Assembly: GCF_003846135.1 (NCBI RefSeq)
Contig: NZ_RHHM01000005.1
Span: forward strand, 124,001 to 188,000
Origin: Erwinia psidii
GTDB lineage: Bacteria > Pseudomonadota > Gammaproteobacteria > Enterobacterales > Enterobacteriaceae
DNA: 64,000 nt
Direction: 5' to 3'
A program made the translations under genes and the position numbers. Below, piece by piece: positions 50,465-60,427 of the stretch (position 1 is the stretch's first letter; every line of letters starts with the position of its first letter). Under the pieces are notes generated by a model, which saw nothing but the letters and a program-made list of their open reading frames with translations, did not search any database and was not told the DNA's origin.

Positions 50465-51849
50465 TAATACTCCTCCGTGAATAACAGGTTTGCGCAACGT
50501 TGATTGTCTCGCGATTAGTGTTTTTTTAAATTACCTTACGTACGGTTCCGACAAATAACCCACAGTATAAAGGCTGGGCAATATCGCCACAGACAATACG
50601 ATATAACAAGTTCATTTTCATTAATCGTGGATGTCGGGCTTTTTTATATTTTTTAAATCATGAATGTTATATCATTATTTATTTACTGTTACGTAAATTC
50701 ATAATCACCCGGTCGTTTTGACACAGCGGCCACTGCCTGAACGCCTTTCTGAAGTTGGGTAACACACATTCTGTTATTCTGCCTCCCCACAATTAAAATC
50801 ACCAGGATATTTTTGTTGTATAAGCCTGAATAAATTTTATTTTGATCAGAAAAATTTGGTCATCAGAAGGCCGTAAAGTCACCAGCTAATGGATATCGTT
50901 AATCCTGTCAGTTTGCTGTGATGAAGTAATATTTACATAACATGATTTATCATCAGCTCCCATTCTGCCCTGCAACAGGTGCTGCTGAAAATTCAGAAAG
51001 GTATTTTTGCAGCAGGCAGGATTGCTCCATCTGAATACAGGCGATGTAAAAATTTCCTTATCCTGTCCGTTTTGTCTGACTTTTCCGCAAGGGAAGTAAA
51101 TCCCCCCGCTGGGGAGTACATCAAAGTCTGTAATACGGACATAACAGGAGACCATGAAAAGTACAGACGCTGCTTTAAGCATCTTAATTAACATTTATCA
51201 TCCCGGAAATAGAATTAACCTCTGTTTCTTTCTGAAAATAGCGGAAGTGCATCTGTATAATCATTACGTTAACGACTGTTTCAGACGGCGCTTTTTAATT
51301 TAAGATACTGTCGAACCAACAAACACATCATTAACACTTACTGCACAACTCCCCCATTATTTATTTCAGGTAAGTAAGGTTTATCCTTAATAAACGCACT
51401 TCGGAACAGGAAACGTCCATATGCTGCCGATTTGGCCGCGTGACTGCTTATTTTATTTCTGTCTGATGGGGTGCCATCTTTAACCATCAGATTAACAGGG
51501 CAGATGCCGTGTAAACCCATGCCTGACATCTCGCGTTAGGCCATTTGAGTATCACAGGATTTTTATAACCCGGTGATGTCAATTCAGGTGAAGAGTTATC
51601 TGTTGCCAGGCTGTATGAAGGTTAATAACCGCTGGGCTTATATTTGCCGGGCAGTTTACAGCAGAGGCGTAATCATTCATTTTTCACCACCCCACAGGGG
51701 TTTCACCGCAGGCATGTACCGGATGTAATGTATCTGCCAGACAGAGGCCTTAACCTCCGCCCTGACAAAGGCCCTGATGCGGAATCGACATCACCCCCTC
51801 GTGCAGGCAAAACAGGCTGTGCCTCAGGGGCAGGTCACAGCCGCTGATG
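50465..51849. other. 1.4-kb stretch largely without recognised genes
   Basis: Very AT-rich for the first 700 bases, with many short frames on both strands. One 49-codon frame at 51154 has a strong ribosome site and is listed separately. No transposase, RNA gene or regulatory motif was recognised. Such long AT-rich spacers often mark old insertions. Confidence 0.5.
51154..51303 (+). CDS. Hypothetical 49-residue protein
   Basis: The main support is the ribosome site AGGAG, four bases before ATG AAA AGT. The product starts MKSTDAALSILINIYH and has a basic, aromatic C-terminus (NHYVNDCFRRRFLI). No signal peptide or clear membrane helix. No family recognised; local composition is AT-rich. It could be a small regulator or a chance frame. 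Confidence 0.35.
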   Translation: MKSTDAALSILINIYHPGNRINLCFFLKIAEVHLYNHYVNDCFRRRFLI

Positions 51850-54243
51850 TTACCGGCCAATCTGCCTCAGCAGCGCCGCCAGCCGTTCACGGTGCTCACC
51901 GTCAATCTCTCCAGCCGCAGAATAGCCCGCATTCTGCACAATCATGTCGTTCAGGCCAACCAGCCAGTCATAGATATAGCACGCGGCGTGGTTATTTGGC
52001 TTCAGTGCCAGTTTGGTCAGCCGTTGTCCAGGCCCCAGGCTGGCGCTTTGTGTTTCCGGCCTGGCGAAAATAGGCTGGCCACGATTGATTTTACTCTCTG
52101 GCCGCTGGCTTTCGGGCTGGTTCTGAAAACCAAGCCAGGCAACAAAATCCCCCAGTACGCTGAGAGCACGCGTAACCTGCCGGTCGGCAATCATCTCCGC
52201 AGGCGTACCCGGAGCCGCATCATCGGTCAGCATTTTGACCAGTGCGCTTTCAATATCCAGACGTATACTGGCAGTCACCAACTCCTCCGTTAACATCTCC
52301 AGCGTAGGTTTGCTGACGCCGAGCAGTTCAAGCAGCACAGAGCGATCCGGCAACTGGCGCAACATGTTGACCCAGTGGTGATATACCTGCCTGGGGAACG
52401 TCGCACCGGGCTTTTCCTCGATGAGATTTTCTTCCGGGTTTAACAGGCCGGGAACAGGTTCATCGCTTAACAGATCAATACTGATGCCTATGCCAAATGG
52501 ATCGTCTTCGGTCAGTGCATGTTCTGTACCCTGCACGGAGAGGGTCGGTGAGCGGCGTTGCAAAAAAAGATGCCGCAGTGTTTCTCTGTCCGGTAACAGA
52601 CGTTCCAGCAATTCACCATGAACACCCGTGCGCGCCTGCAACGCTTTCAGCAGCGCCGCAGCGATGCGCAAACGTGCCTGCGGTTCTTCTTTTTCTGAGG
52701 CAAGATACCAGCGGCCCAGCAGGTTATCTGCCAGTTCCCGGCGGATTTCGTTTGCCTGTTCCTGAAGAAACTCCAGCCTGGTTTCACGTCGGACTTCATT
52801 GGTCAGCCAACCAGCCATGCGTTTGACCCCTTTATCATCCATGGCCAGCATCGATCCCCAGGCATCGCCTGGCGTGCCGACAAAACGCTGAACTGCCGCA
52901 TCGTGGTTTTGCCCCTGAAGGATGCGCTGGTCATATGGCGTCAGTGCCCAGATCAATCCGGGCTTGCGTTGGCGGCGGATTTGACTGTTTTCTCCCTGGT
53001 TTTTTTTCACCCAGTTTTCCAGCGCGCGTCCAACCACCCGCGTATCAGCACGCTGGCTGGACGCGCTGCACACCATCAGCAGACTGACATCATAATGATC
53101 GGCAGTGCGGGTCAGCAGGAAAGGGCGCTTGGCGGTCAGAAAACGCAACGCCAGAGTGTGTTGTGAATTATCCGGTAAGGCGGCGGGTTCTTCGAACCCC
53201 GGATAATCAAGCAGGTCAACCTGCTCGAACAGGCTTTCTCGCGGCGCGCTGTAGAGCGGCAGTAAAACTTCCCGGCTGAGCAGCGTCAGTTCAGACAGGG
53301 CCAGATTCACGGGCTTAAGACTGCGGTTGTTCTGTTGCGGTATCACCTGAATAACCCTGTCGGTGGCCGTGTTGAAGTGGCGCAAACTGTGACTGCTCAG
53401 CACACTGAGCGCAGGATCTTCCAGCGTAGACTGCGGAGCCAGCACCACCGCCGCCCCGGAGACATGATGCAGTACATGAGCCAGCTGGCGGTAAAGGTTG
53501 CTCAACGCACGATCTTCGCCCCAGAGCAGTGAAAACAGACGGGCGCGATCGTCCACACCCAGTAGCGGGGCCATCTCCACGGCCTGCGGCCAGAAATGAC
53601 TTTCCAGCGCTTTATCACAACAGCGTTTGACGGTAGCCAGCCTGTCCCACAGTGCCACAACCTGATTGTCGCTGATACCACCGGTTGGCTGGTTCTGGCG
53701 ATACATCGCCGTTGCTTTCAGTCGTTCAGTAATCTGCTGTTCATCCAGCAAAAAGGAGGGGGTATCATCACGCCTGGCATACATATCCGCAATAATCGCC
53801 ACCAGTTCGCCTTCGCTGAGTAAGGTGAGCCGCACGGGCCATTCATTATCAATGCGTGCCTGCTGCCCGCTGATACGAAGCACCATCGTGCCGGTCTGTT
53901 GCTGAGGATTAAGCTGGCGATAATCAAGCGTTGTACCACCGAGGGCAATCTCCATGCGGCCTTTTTCGCTGGCGGCCAGTGCTGAAATCAGGTAAGACTT
54001 TCCCGCCTGTGAAAGGCCAAAGAACCCAATTGCACACTCTTTAGCCGCTGCCTCGGTCAGATAGCCAACTTTATTACGCTGGCGCATCAGCCTGATATGC
54101 AGACGATCGGCTTCCATATCAAGGCGGGGTGCGTTTTCACGGGCGCTCTCCAGCCAGTCGGTCGCCCCGCTGATACTCTTTGCCAGCGTAGCCAGTTTTT
54201 TGCCAAACTGTCCTGATAACTGCTTAGGCGTCAACGCTTTCAT
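51850..54243 (-). CDS. srfC: SrfC family virulence factor (P-loop, dynamin-like)
   Basis: A 797-residue member of the SrfC family. It has a P-loop GLSQAGKS at 76-83, very like that of YcjX in this window, and a DxxG-type motif (DLLDYPGFEEP) around 350, indicating a large GTPase-like N-terminal domain; the rest is mostly helical. The family was named in Salmonella as SsrB-regulated factor and is also reported as flagella-coregulated. Biochemical role unknown. It overlaps srfB by four bases (ATGA). Last gene of srfABC. Membrane remodelling or complex assembly is inference from the dynamin-like layout. Confidence 0.88.
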   Translation of the reverse strand: MKALTPKQLSGQFGKKLATLAKSISGATDWLESARENAPRLDMEADRLHIRLMRQRNKVGYLTEAAAKECAIGFFGLSQAGKSYLISALAASEKGRMEIALGGTTLDYRQLNPQQQTGTMVLRISGQQARIDNEWPVRLTLLSEGELVAIIADMYARRDDTPSFLLDEQQITERLKATAMYRQNQPTGGISDNQVVALWDRLATVKRCCDKALESHFWPQAVEMAPLLGVDDRARLFSLLWGEDRALSNLYRQLAHVLHHVSGAAVVLAPQSTLEDPALSVLSSHSLRHFNTATDRVIQVIPQQNNRSLKPVNLALSELTLLSREVLLPLYSAPRESLFEQVDLLDYPGFEEPAALPDNSQHTLALRFLTAKRPFLLTRTADHYDVSLLMVCSASSQRADTRVVGRALENWVKKNQGENSQIRRQRKPGLIWALTPYDQRILQGQNHDAAVQRFVGTPGDAWGSMLAMDDKGVKRMAGWLTNEVRRETRLEFLQEQANEIRRELADNLLGRWYLASEKEEPQARLRIAAALLKALQARTGVHGELLERLLPDRETLRHLFLQRRSPTLSVQGTEHALTEDDPFGIGISIDLLSDEPVPGLLNPEENLIEEKPGATFPRQVYHHWVNMLRQLPDRSVLLELLGVSKPTLEMLTEELVTASIRLDIESALVKMLTDDAAPGTPAEMIADRQVTRALSVLGDFVAWLGFQNQPESQRPESKINRGQPIFARPETQSASLGPGQRLTKLALKPNNHAACYIYDWLVGLNDMIVQNAGYSAAGEIDGEHRERLAALLRQIGR

Positions 54244-57227
54244 TTCTTGTATACGCTCCCACTGTCAATCCAGTAATGGGTGAGTCCTGATCCGCTGCTG
54301 GCTAAGGTGTTCAGCTTCAGCCGCAGATGTTCCAGCGGAACCTGCGTACCATCATCAAGGCTTGCCTCTGCAATTTCAAATCGTTCCGCGCCGGCGGCGC
54401 GGGTTTTGTCAACGGTCAGGCTGATTTTCAGCACTTTATCACCGGCCACGCGCCTGGCCAGTTGCGGGTCAGCAATCGACAAGGTATACAGCGGTGAGGC
54501 AGGCCAGCGGTCATTATCAAGTTGGCGGAACCCCAGCGTTAACGCCCCCCGAACCTGAAAACGCTGGCCTGAATTAAGGCTGAACTGTTCATCATCAAGA
54601 TCAATATCGCTGTACCAGACATTGTCGCTACTCAGGGAACCATTGCCATCCAGCATTCCCAGGTAACGAATGGTGGAGTAAGGCTGAAAATCGCCAGCTT
54701 TAAACCAGAAGTTAGCCAGACGCAAATCCAGCGACAGCAGGCACAACATAGCACCCACCGCGGCGGTGGATTTCGGATTCTCAATACGCCCCTGCTTGTT
54801 GAACGGATACCAGTCATTCGTGTGATATCCGTCCAGTGACAAAATGCGGCTGACCGGCAGAGGTTGTAAATGGCGAAAAAGCGCCTGAACGCCAGGGAAA
54901 CGTGAAGGTCGTCCGGTCAGCAGCAGCACATCACAATCGTACACTGCCACCACCTCCGACATTGAGCGCAGGCTGTGAGTAATATTCATTTGCGGTGAGA
55001 GAAACCCGGCGTGCAGCTTGCTCAGGCTGGCAATCAACGGGACATTCAGGATATCAAATGACTCCGCGTCACCCGGTAGCTCACGCTGAATTTCGCGGTT
55101 GATATAATCAAGCAGCTTCTGCGTTGGACGCTGAGGCAGCAGTTCCGCAAAACGAGCCTCCACTTCAGCGTTAAGATCCAGCGGATCAAAGCGTTCATAG
55201 GCTTCAAGAATAGCCTGGCCAAGAGGAATAAACAGTTGCAGGGTGGCTTGCTGACGCAGCGTGGACTGCCCGTCAAGGCGTCCTTCGTGACCGAACAACC
55301 TGGCCATTACGCCTTCAGGATTGTCCATGCCCGCCTGCTTAAAAGCGGCCTGTAACGCGGGCAGAACATATTGTTGAATGACATCCAGCAGAATATCATC
55401 CCCCGCCAGCTTGAAACCTTCACGGAAAAGCAGTCGTGGCATGATTTTGACATTATTACCGATCCCGTCATCCAACCGATACTGGGTGATCGCCAGGTCG
55501 GTGGTGCCACCACCGATATCAATTGAGGCAATACGCAAGGTTTTTCCCGGCGACTCATCGGCGGCGCGCGGGCGGTCAGGCCGGGCCATACTGCTAAAAA
55601 AGGCTTCCGCACGCCCGCCAAAGTTCACCTGCGTTTCGTTATACAGATAGACCATTTGTCCACAGGTGGCTTCGTCCCATTCCATCTGTACATCCGGCAC
55701 CGGCATAAGGCTTTTGGCCTTGTCTTTATCGCTGGTGAAATCATCATCCGCCGGATGCCAGCCCATCGCTTTCCATACCAGCGCGATAGCCTCATGCATC
55801 CGGCGGCGGAAAATCTCCCGCTCCGGCTTTGGCATGGCGGACGGCAGCGTCAGAATAATATTGCGTAACTGTCGGGGGGCGCTGCTGTGCAGCATTTTTT
55901 GCCGTTGTGCCGGACTGTTCATCTGCATCATCGCCTGGGCCAGCAGTTCACAGAGCATAAGGCTCATAACCGAGCTGCGGCTGTAGTGAGCGGAGAATAC
56001 CGGAAGGCGTTCGTCCAACGGCTGATGGTACAGCGGCTGTCCTTCATCGTTGAGCAGATTGGTCAGTGGCAGTGCGGTAGCGACAGGTTCATCCATCGCG
56101 TTACCTGGCGTATGGCTGAAGCGCCATCCTGGCGTATAGCTGTCTTCATCCCACAGATAGCGGCGCGGGCTGGAAATACCTGTCGCACCCTCCGTTCCCA
56201 GGCGTTGCACCGCCAGCTGGCTGGCTTCGCGGCCCACGCGGGTGATGGAAGGCCAGATAAAGGCATCCTCACGACCGCTTTCCATTGAGAAATTTTGTTT
56301 ACCAAAGCTGGCCTGAGCGAACTCAACGCGGCTTTCGAACAGCTCGTTATACACCTGTTCCGGGGCGCTCAGATTGCGCAGATGCAGCTCATAGGTATGT
56401 CTGAGGCCATGATGATCATCAACGTGGTCCTCCGCCATGATGCCACAGGTGTGAGAGTTCCCGACATCCAGAATCAAATCTACCGGGATTGCCGGAGAGG
56501 ATGGTGTCGCAGCACTGATTTTGAGTTCTGGCAGCGATAACTGATGGCCCAGCAAATGCAAAATATTCAGATAGTGCGCCTGATACTCAAACTCACGCAG
56601 CGCAGTGCGGATATTGACCTGCGGACGCTGTTCAATGTCTGCAGCACGTTCGCTGAACACCTCACGCAGCCAGCCATCGATCCATGTGTGGTCAAGAAAC
56701 TCGCCCAGTTCGTCACTACGATGCGCCAGTGCGAAGCTGACGCCGGATTGTGCATCACTGGCATTCAGCCCCAGTGATTCATCGTCACCATCCGCCAAGA
56801 CACGGGTTTCAAAGGCCATGCAGATGCGGTGGGTGTAACCGTTTTGATCGGGCTTATCAAGCGCAATGACCTGCACTCGCGCCCAGTTGTCCGGGCCGCC
56901 GATAAAACTTCGTGGAGGATTAAAGCGAAAGAAGGGCAACGGTAGCCAGACGTTGTTGAGCAGGGTAAGCGATTGTTCGAGTGGGAAACTGAATTCAGGT
57001 TTAACCACTTCCGGCGCACTGCCAGCCGCCACGGGCAGCATATATTTGCCACTCAGGGCGTTGAAATTAAGTCGCAGAAGCGGACCGTTAGCGGTCTGCC
57101 GGACAAATTTTCCCGGCAGATCGGCACCCAGCTCAGGCGTCAGTGCAAAGTCAAGAAACTGAATGCCACTGTTCTGAACCAGAGTCATATTCGGTTTAAT
57201 ATCAGCGATTGTCGCCAGCATAATCAT
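54240..57227 (-). CDS. srfB: SrfB family virulence factor (actin/Hsp70-like ATPase)
   Basis: A 995-residue protein of the SrfB family. Two nucleotide-binding signatures of the actin/Hsp70 fold appear: LDVGNSHTCG (253-262) and IDIGGGTTDLAI (569-580), the phosphate-1 and phosphate-2 type loops. The N-terminal 250 residues and a long C-terminal part are family-specific. This indicates an ATP-driven conformational machine, not a secreted effector. Four-base overlaps with both srfA and srfC show tight coupling in a three-gene operon. Cellular target unknown. Confidence 0.9.
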   Translation of the reverse strand: MIMLATIADIKPNMTLVQNSGIQFLDFALTPELGADLPGKFVRQTANGPLLRLNFNALSGKYMLPVAAGSAPEVVKPEFSFPLEQSLTLLNNVWLPLPFFRFNPPRSFIGGPDNWARVQVIALDKPDQNGYTHRICMAFETRVLADGDDESLGLNASDAQSGVSFALAHRSDELGEFLDHTWIDGWLREVFSERAADIEQRPQVNIRTALREFEYQAHYLNILHLLGHQLSLPELKISAATPSSPAIPVDLILDVGNSHTCGIMAEDHVDDHHGLRHTYELHLRNLSAPEQVYNELFESRVEFAQASFGKQNFSMESGREDAFIWPSITRVGREASQLAVQRLGTEGATGISSPRRYLWDEDSYTPGWRFSHTPGNAMDEPVATALPLTNLLNDEGQPLYHQPLDERLPVFSAHYSRSSVMSLMLCELLAQAMMQMNSPAQRQKMLHSSAPRQLRNIILTLPSAMPKPEREIFRRRMHEAIALVWKAMGWHPADDDFTSDKDKAKSLMPVPDVQMEWDEATCGQMVYLYNETQVNFGGRAEAFFSSMARPDRPRAADESPGKTLRIASIDIGGGTTDLAITQYRLDDGIGNNVKIMPRLLFREGFKLAGDDILLDVIQQYVLPALQAAFKQAGMDNPEGVMARLFGHEGRLDGQSTLRQQATLQLFIPLGQAILEAYERFDPLDLNAEVEARFAELLPQRPTQKLLDYINREIQRELPGDAESFDILNVPLIASLSKLHAGFLSPQMNITHSLRSMSEVVAVYDCDVLLLTGRPSRFPGVQALFRHLQPLPVSRILSLDGYHTNDWYPFNKQGRIENPKSTAAVGAMLCLLSLDLRLANFWFKAGDFQPYSTIRYLGMLDGNGSLSSDNVWYSDIDLDDEQFSLNSGQRFQVRGALTLGFRQLDNDRWPASPLYTLSIADPQLARRVAGDKVLKISLTVDKTRAAGAERFEIAEASLDDGTQVPLEHLRLKLNTLASSGSGLTHYWIDSGSVYKK

Positions 57228-58606
57228 TTACTCTCGCGCTTCATCGTCATCGGTAATACCGTATTGGCATCGTATTGACCGCTACATTCGGCAACACCTG
57301 TAGCCCCTTGCTTACAGGTCAGGTCGGGCATCTGATAACGCGATCCGTCACTGCACCTGGCTTTGGTACGACTGTTGATCACCAGATTACCGGACTTCAT
57401 CAACCCGGCATAAACATCCACTTTACAGGTAATTCCGTCACCCTGAGTCATCTTTGCGATGCCTTTGCCATTCTTGAGCTGATAGCGCAGACTCGGTGGC
57501 TTTCCGGTCAGCGGGTTTTTCCCACCAATCACTACCCGCCAGTTTCCGTTCAGAAAGCGGGTGGAGCCAAGTTTCACTGCGTCAGAAGGCAATGACAGAT
57601 CGTCTTTGCCTGGCGGAGTGACAGCGATGATTGCATCATCAGCGGCGGGAGCCGCTTTTACCGTGTCCTGGGGCTGAACAGCAGTGACCGTTGCTGGCAT
57701 AACCGGCAAGGACATTTTCCAGAATACAGCCGGTGTGACCGGTTTTTCGACAACCACCGGCGCTGCGGAAGATTCCTGGGTGAGACGGTTTTCGGCCTTG
57801 TTACCGTTTTGCACCCCGGCCGATGTGCCGGTGTGTGTTGCAGGCGTTGAAGCCTCCTCCGCCGGAGCAGAAAGGTAACTCTTTATCTGCACGCCGAAAG
57901 CGACCAGCAACGCTGCTGCCGGTAGCATCCAGCCATAGCGCAGTAGCGGACGCGATACGGGTGCAACAACAGTGGTCGGCGCTGGGTCCGGTTTGCTTTC
58001 AATAACCGCTGGCTCAGATTTGCTTTCCACCACTACAGGTTCAGGCGTTATCTCTGTCACGGGTGCGGCAGCAGGCGCCGGTACGGCGGCCATTTTAGAC
58101 AGGTTCAACGGTGGCTGTTCATCTTCCACCATGCGCAGGCAATCCAGCGCGTCCTTTTGAGATTTTTTATCCAGACTGACGAAGCCCCAGAAGGTCAATA
58201 CTGGCCTGCCGCCAACCAAATAGACAAAGTTCTGGTCAGGAAATTGCAAACTCTTTGCCAGCAACGCAGCAAACAATTTGTGGTTGCTTTTCTCAGACTG
58301 TTGCGCCCGCTGGCACATCTCCGCCACGATTTGCTGGCAGGCGGCAAGTTGATTCAGAGCCTGGCTGCGAACGCTGTCACTGGCAGCGGCCCAGGAGGTC
58401 ACTTTACCCTGAATGGGCGCATACCAGTCCAGGCGGTTTCCGGCATCGTTAGGTTGGGGAATGGCAAGGCAGTCAGCTATCTGTTGCTGTTTTCTCAGAC
58501 GCAACGTTTCACGCAATTGCAGCGCTGAGAGGTAAACAGGCTGCCCGTTTTCGCCAAGGGGCAAAACCGCATCCAGACTTCCGCTGCGTAAAAATAGTTT
58601 AGCCAC
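57224..58606 (-). CDS. srfA: SrfA family membrane-anchored protein
   Basis: A 460-residue SrfA-family protein. N-terminal cytoplasmic domain (about 1-165) is followed by a Pro/Glu-rich linker (around 175-220), one membrane helix (226-241, WMLPAAALLVAFGVQI) and a periplasmic part with six cysteines (ITCKVDVYAG, KARCSDGSRY, LTCKQGATGVAECSG among them), probably disulfide-bonded. The GTG start has AAGGT eight bases upstream. First gene of srfABC; it is the likely link of the complex to the inner membrane. Function unknown. Confidence 0.88.
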   Translation of the reverse strand: MAKLFLRSGSLDAVLPLGENGQPVYLSALQLRETLRLRKQQQIADCLAIPQPNDAGNRLDWYAPIQGKVTSWAAASDSVRSQALNQLAACQQIVAEMCQRAQQSEKSNHKLFAALLAKSLQFPDQNFVYLVGGRPVLTFWGFVSLDKKSQKDALDCLRMVEDEQPPLNLSKMAAVPAPAAAPVTEITPEPVVVESKSEPAVIESKPDPAPTTVVAPVSRPLLRYGWMLPAAALLVAFGVQIKSYLSAPAEEASTPATHTGTSAGVQNGNKAENRLTQESSAAPVVVEKPVTPAVFWKMSLPVMPATVTAVQPQDTVKAAPAADDAIIAVTPPGKDDLSLPSDAVKLGSTRFLNGNWRVVIGGKNPLTGKPPSLRYQLKNGKGIAKMTQGDGITCKVDVYAGLMKSGNLVINSRTKARCSDGSRYQMPDLTCKQGATGVAECSGQYDANTVLPMTMKRESK

Positions 58607-59009
58607 GCAAAATGACCTTATTGTCAGATATGAGGGTAAAAATACTTACTGCAAATGTTTCTTTACTTTAGGCCACCGGACTTAAATCAAATGAACAATT
58701 AAGAGGGTAAACAGGCGATTACTTTCGCAATGGGATTACTGAAAGTCATTAATACTGCCAACAGAGCAGTGAGACTGGTGAACAACCGTGCGCCAGCATC
58801 GCGGCCTTAACTAAAAAATCCGTCAACATCGGGCTGTCTGAAAGCCTCCGCTAACTGAAATAGTGGTGATTTTTTCGCGGCCTGACCGTGCACCGCATTG
58901 TGCTGAACGGATAAGGTGGCCTGTGCCACCAAAAACAGCATAATTTTTTCTCAACACCTGCCGATAACCCGTATGTGCCAGCATAAAAACATGACATAAA
59001 GGTTACGAT
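58607..59009. other. Divergent promoter region of srfABC and the chemoreceptor
   Basis: Contains the sigma-28 promoter of the chemoreceptor at 58941-58967 and the promoter of srfA. A weak sigma-28-like TAAAG stretch precedes srfA on the minus strand but its -10 is poor. No other gene recognised. Confidence 0.6.
58941..58967 (+). promoter_or_regulatory. Sigma-28 (FliA) promoter of the chemoreceptor
   Basis: TAATTTTT (58941-58948), an exact 11-base spacer and GCCGATAA (58960-58967). The -10 is a perfect match to the flagellar consensus, the -35 matches six of eight. It lies 42 bases before the ATG, so the gene is in the flagellar class 3 set. Confidence 0.85.
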
Positions 59010-60326
59010 ATGCGTATTTCAAAGCGGTTAGGTTTCCTGAGTAAATTGTTCAAGTCTGAAACACTCTGTCGCACCACACAGAACTCGATCAATGGGGCTG
59101 TCGCGATTATCGAATTTACCCCTGAGGGTAAAATCCTCAATGCCAATGAAATGTTCCTGCATAAAATGGGTTATAAACTGCATGAAATTGTCGGGCAGCA
59201 CCACCGTATATTTTGCCCGAAAGAGCTGACTGTTTCGCCTGAGTATGCACGATTCTGGCAGAGGCTCGCTAACGGTGAGAGCTTTGGTAATCAGTTTTCA
59301 CGACTGACCAAAAGCGGTGAGAAAATCTGGTTTGAAGCCAACTATGTCCCGATACGCAACAACCGGGGCAAGGTGATTAAAATTGTCAAGCTGGCTTCTG
59401 ATATCACAGCCCGAACCCTTGATGCGCAGGAGAAGAAGGCGATGACTACCGCCATTGAGCGCTCCATGGCGGTGATTGTGTTTAATCCTAATGGCCAGGT
59501 GTTACGTGCCAATGATAACTTCCTGAAAACCACTGGCTACCGGATTGAGCAGGTAGTGGGGCAACATCACCAGATGTTTTGTCCACCTCAAATGCACAAC
59601 AGTGCCGAGTATATCCACTTCTGGCAAAAACTGCGGCACGGTGACTTTGTATCAGGCCAGTTCGAGCGCATTGACAGCAGTGGGCGTACTGTCTGGCTCA
59701 GGGCAACTTATAATCCGGTGTTTGATGAGGACGGTCATCTGTATGAAGTGGTAAAATTTGCCACTGATGTGACGGGTCAGGTGATTAAGAATCAGAAGGA
59801 ACGGGAGGCTGCCGAGCACGCGTACAGTGCAGCCCTCGAAACCAGCCAGAATACCCGTATTGGCGTTGACGTGATCGAAAACAGCGTGGCGAAAATGAAT
59901 GAAATCGCCGCCGAGCTGCGTAACGTTTCTGGCGGTATTAACGATCTGAGTTCGCAGTCTGCCCAGATCGGAAACATTGTGGAAACCATAAAAAGAATTG
60001 CCAACCAGACCAATTTGCTGGCACTGAATGCTGCCGTGGAGGCGGCCCGCGCCGGTACTCATGGCCGAAGTTTCGCCGTGGTGGCCAATGAAGTGCGGAG
60101 CCTGGCAGCCAATATCAACACCGCCAGCCAGGAAATCTCAGAAGTTGTGAAGCATAACCAGCAGCTGGCCGCCCAGGCGCAGAAAAATATTTCCGCCAAT
60201 CTTGCCCGCGCCGATCAGGGGGTTTCGCTGGTGCGCGATGCAGGCAACGTCATTATGGATATACAGAATAACTCCGTACAGGTAGTGGAAGCTATCGGCC
60301 ATGTTACCGAGCATCTGGCAGACTGA
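59010..60326 (+). CDS. Soluble PAS-PAS methyl-accepting chemoreceptor (BdlA-like)
   Basis: A 438-residue cytoplasmic chemotaxis transducer with no membrane helix. Two tandem PAS domains (about 25-135 and 150-258) carry the repeated motif GQHHRIFCP / GQHHQMFCP, a feature of BdlA-type receptors of Pseudomonas; the motif contains Cys and His that may take part in redox or ligand sensing. The short signalling domain follows with the conserved tip around 333-348 ([16 protein letters not shown]). AAAGG precedes the ATG. It has a sigma-28 promoter, so is coexpressed with flagella. In Pseudomonas such proteins control biofilm dispersal; here the ligand is unknown. Confidence 0.88.
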   Translation: MRISKRLGFLSKLFKSETLCRTTQNSINGAVAIIEFTPEGKILNANEMFLHKMGYKLHEIVGQHHRIFCPKELTVSPEYARFWQRLANGESFGNQFSRLTKSGEKIWFEANYVPIRNNRGKVIKIVKLASDITARTLDAQEKKAMTTAIERSMAVIVFNPNGQVLRANDNFLKTTGYRIEQVVGQHHQMFCPPQMHNSAEYIHFWQKLRHGDFVSGQFERIDSSGRTVWLRATYNPVFDEDGHLYEVVKFATDVTGQVIKNQKEREAAEHAYSAALETSQNTRIGVDVIENSVAKMNEIAAELRNVSGGINDLSSQSAQIGNIVETIKRIANQTNLLALNAAVEAARAGTHGRSFAVVANEVRSLAANINTASQEISEVVKHNQQLAAQAQKNISANLARADQGVSLVRDAGNVIMDIQNNSVQVVEAIGHVTEHLAD

Positions 60327-60427
60327 CAGCTTTTCACCATCATCAGACTGATGCCTCGGCAGGTTAAATCATCACAGAGGGTGTTTGCTACACTCTCTGT
60401 GACTGCTAACCAACACTGAGGTAAAGG

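Noticed and set aside
58607..58720. Sigma-28-like TAAAG element before srfA on the minus strand
   Set aside because: The downstream half matches GCCGATAA at only about four of eight positions and spacing is off.
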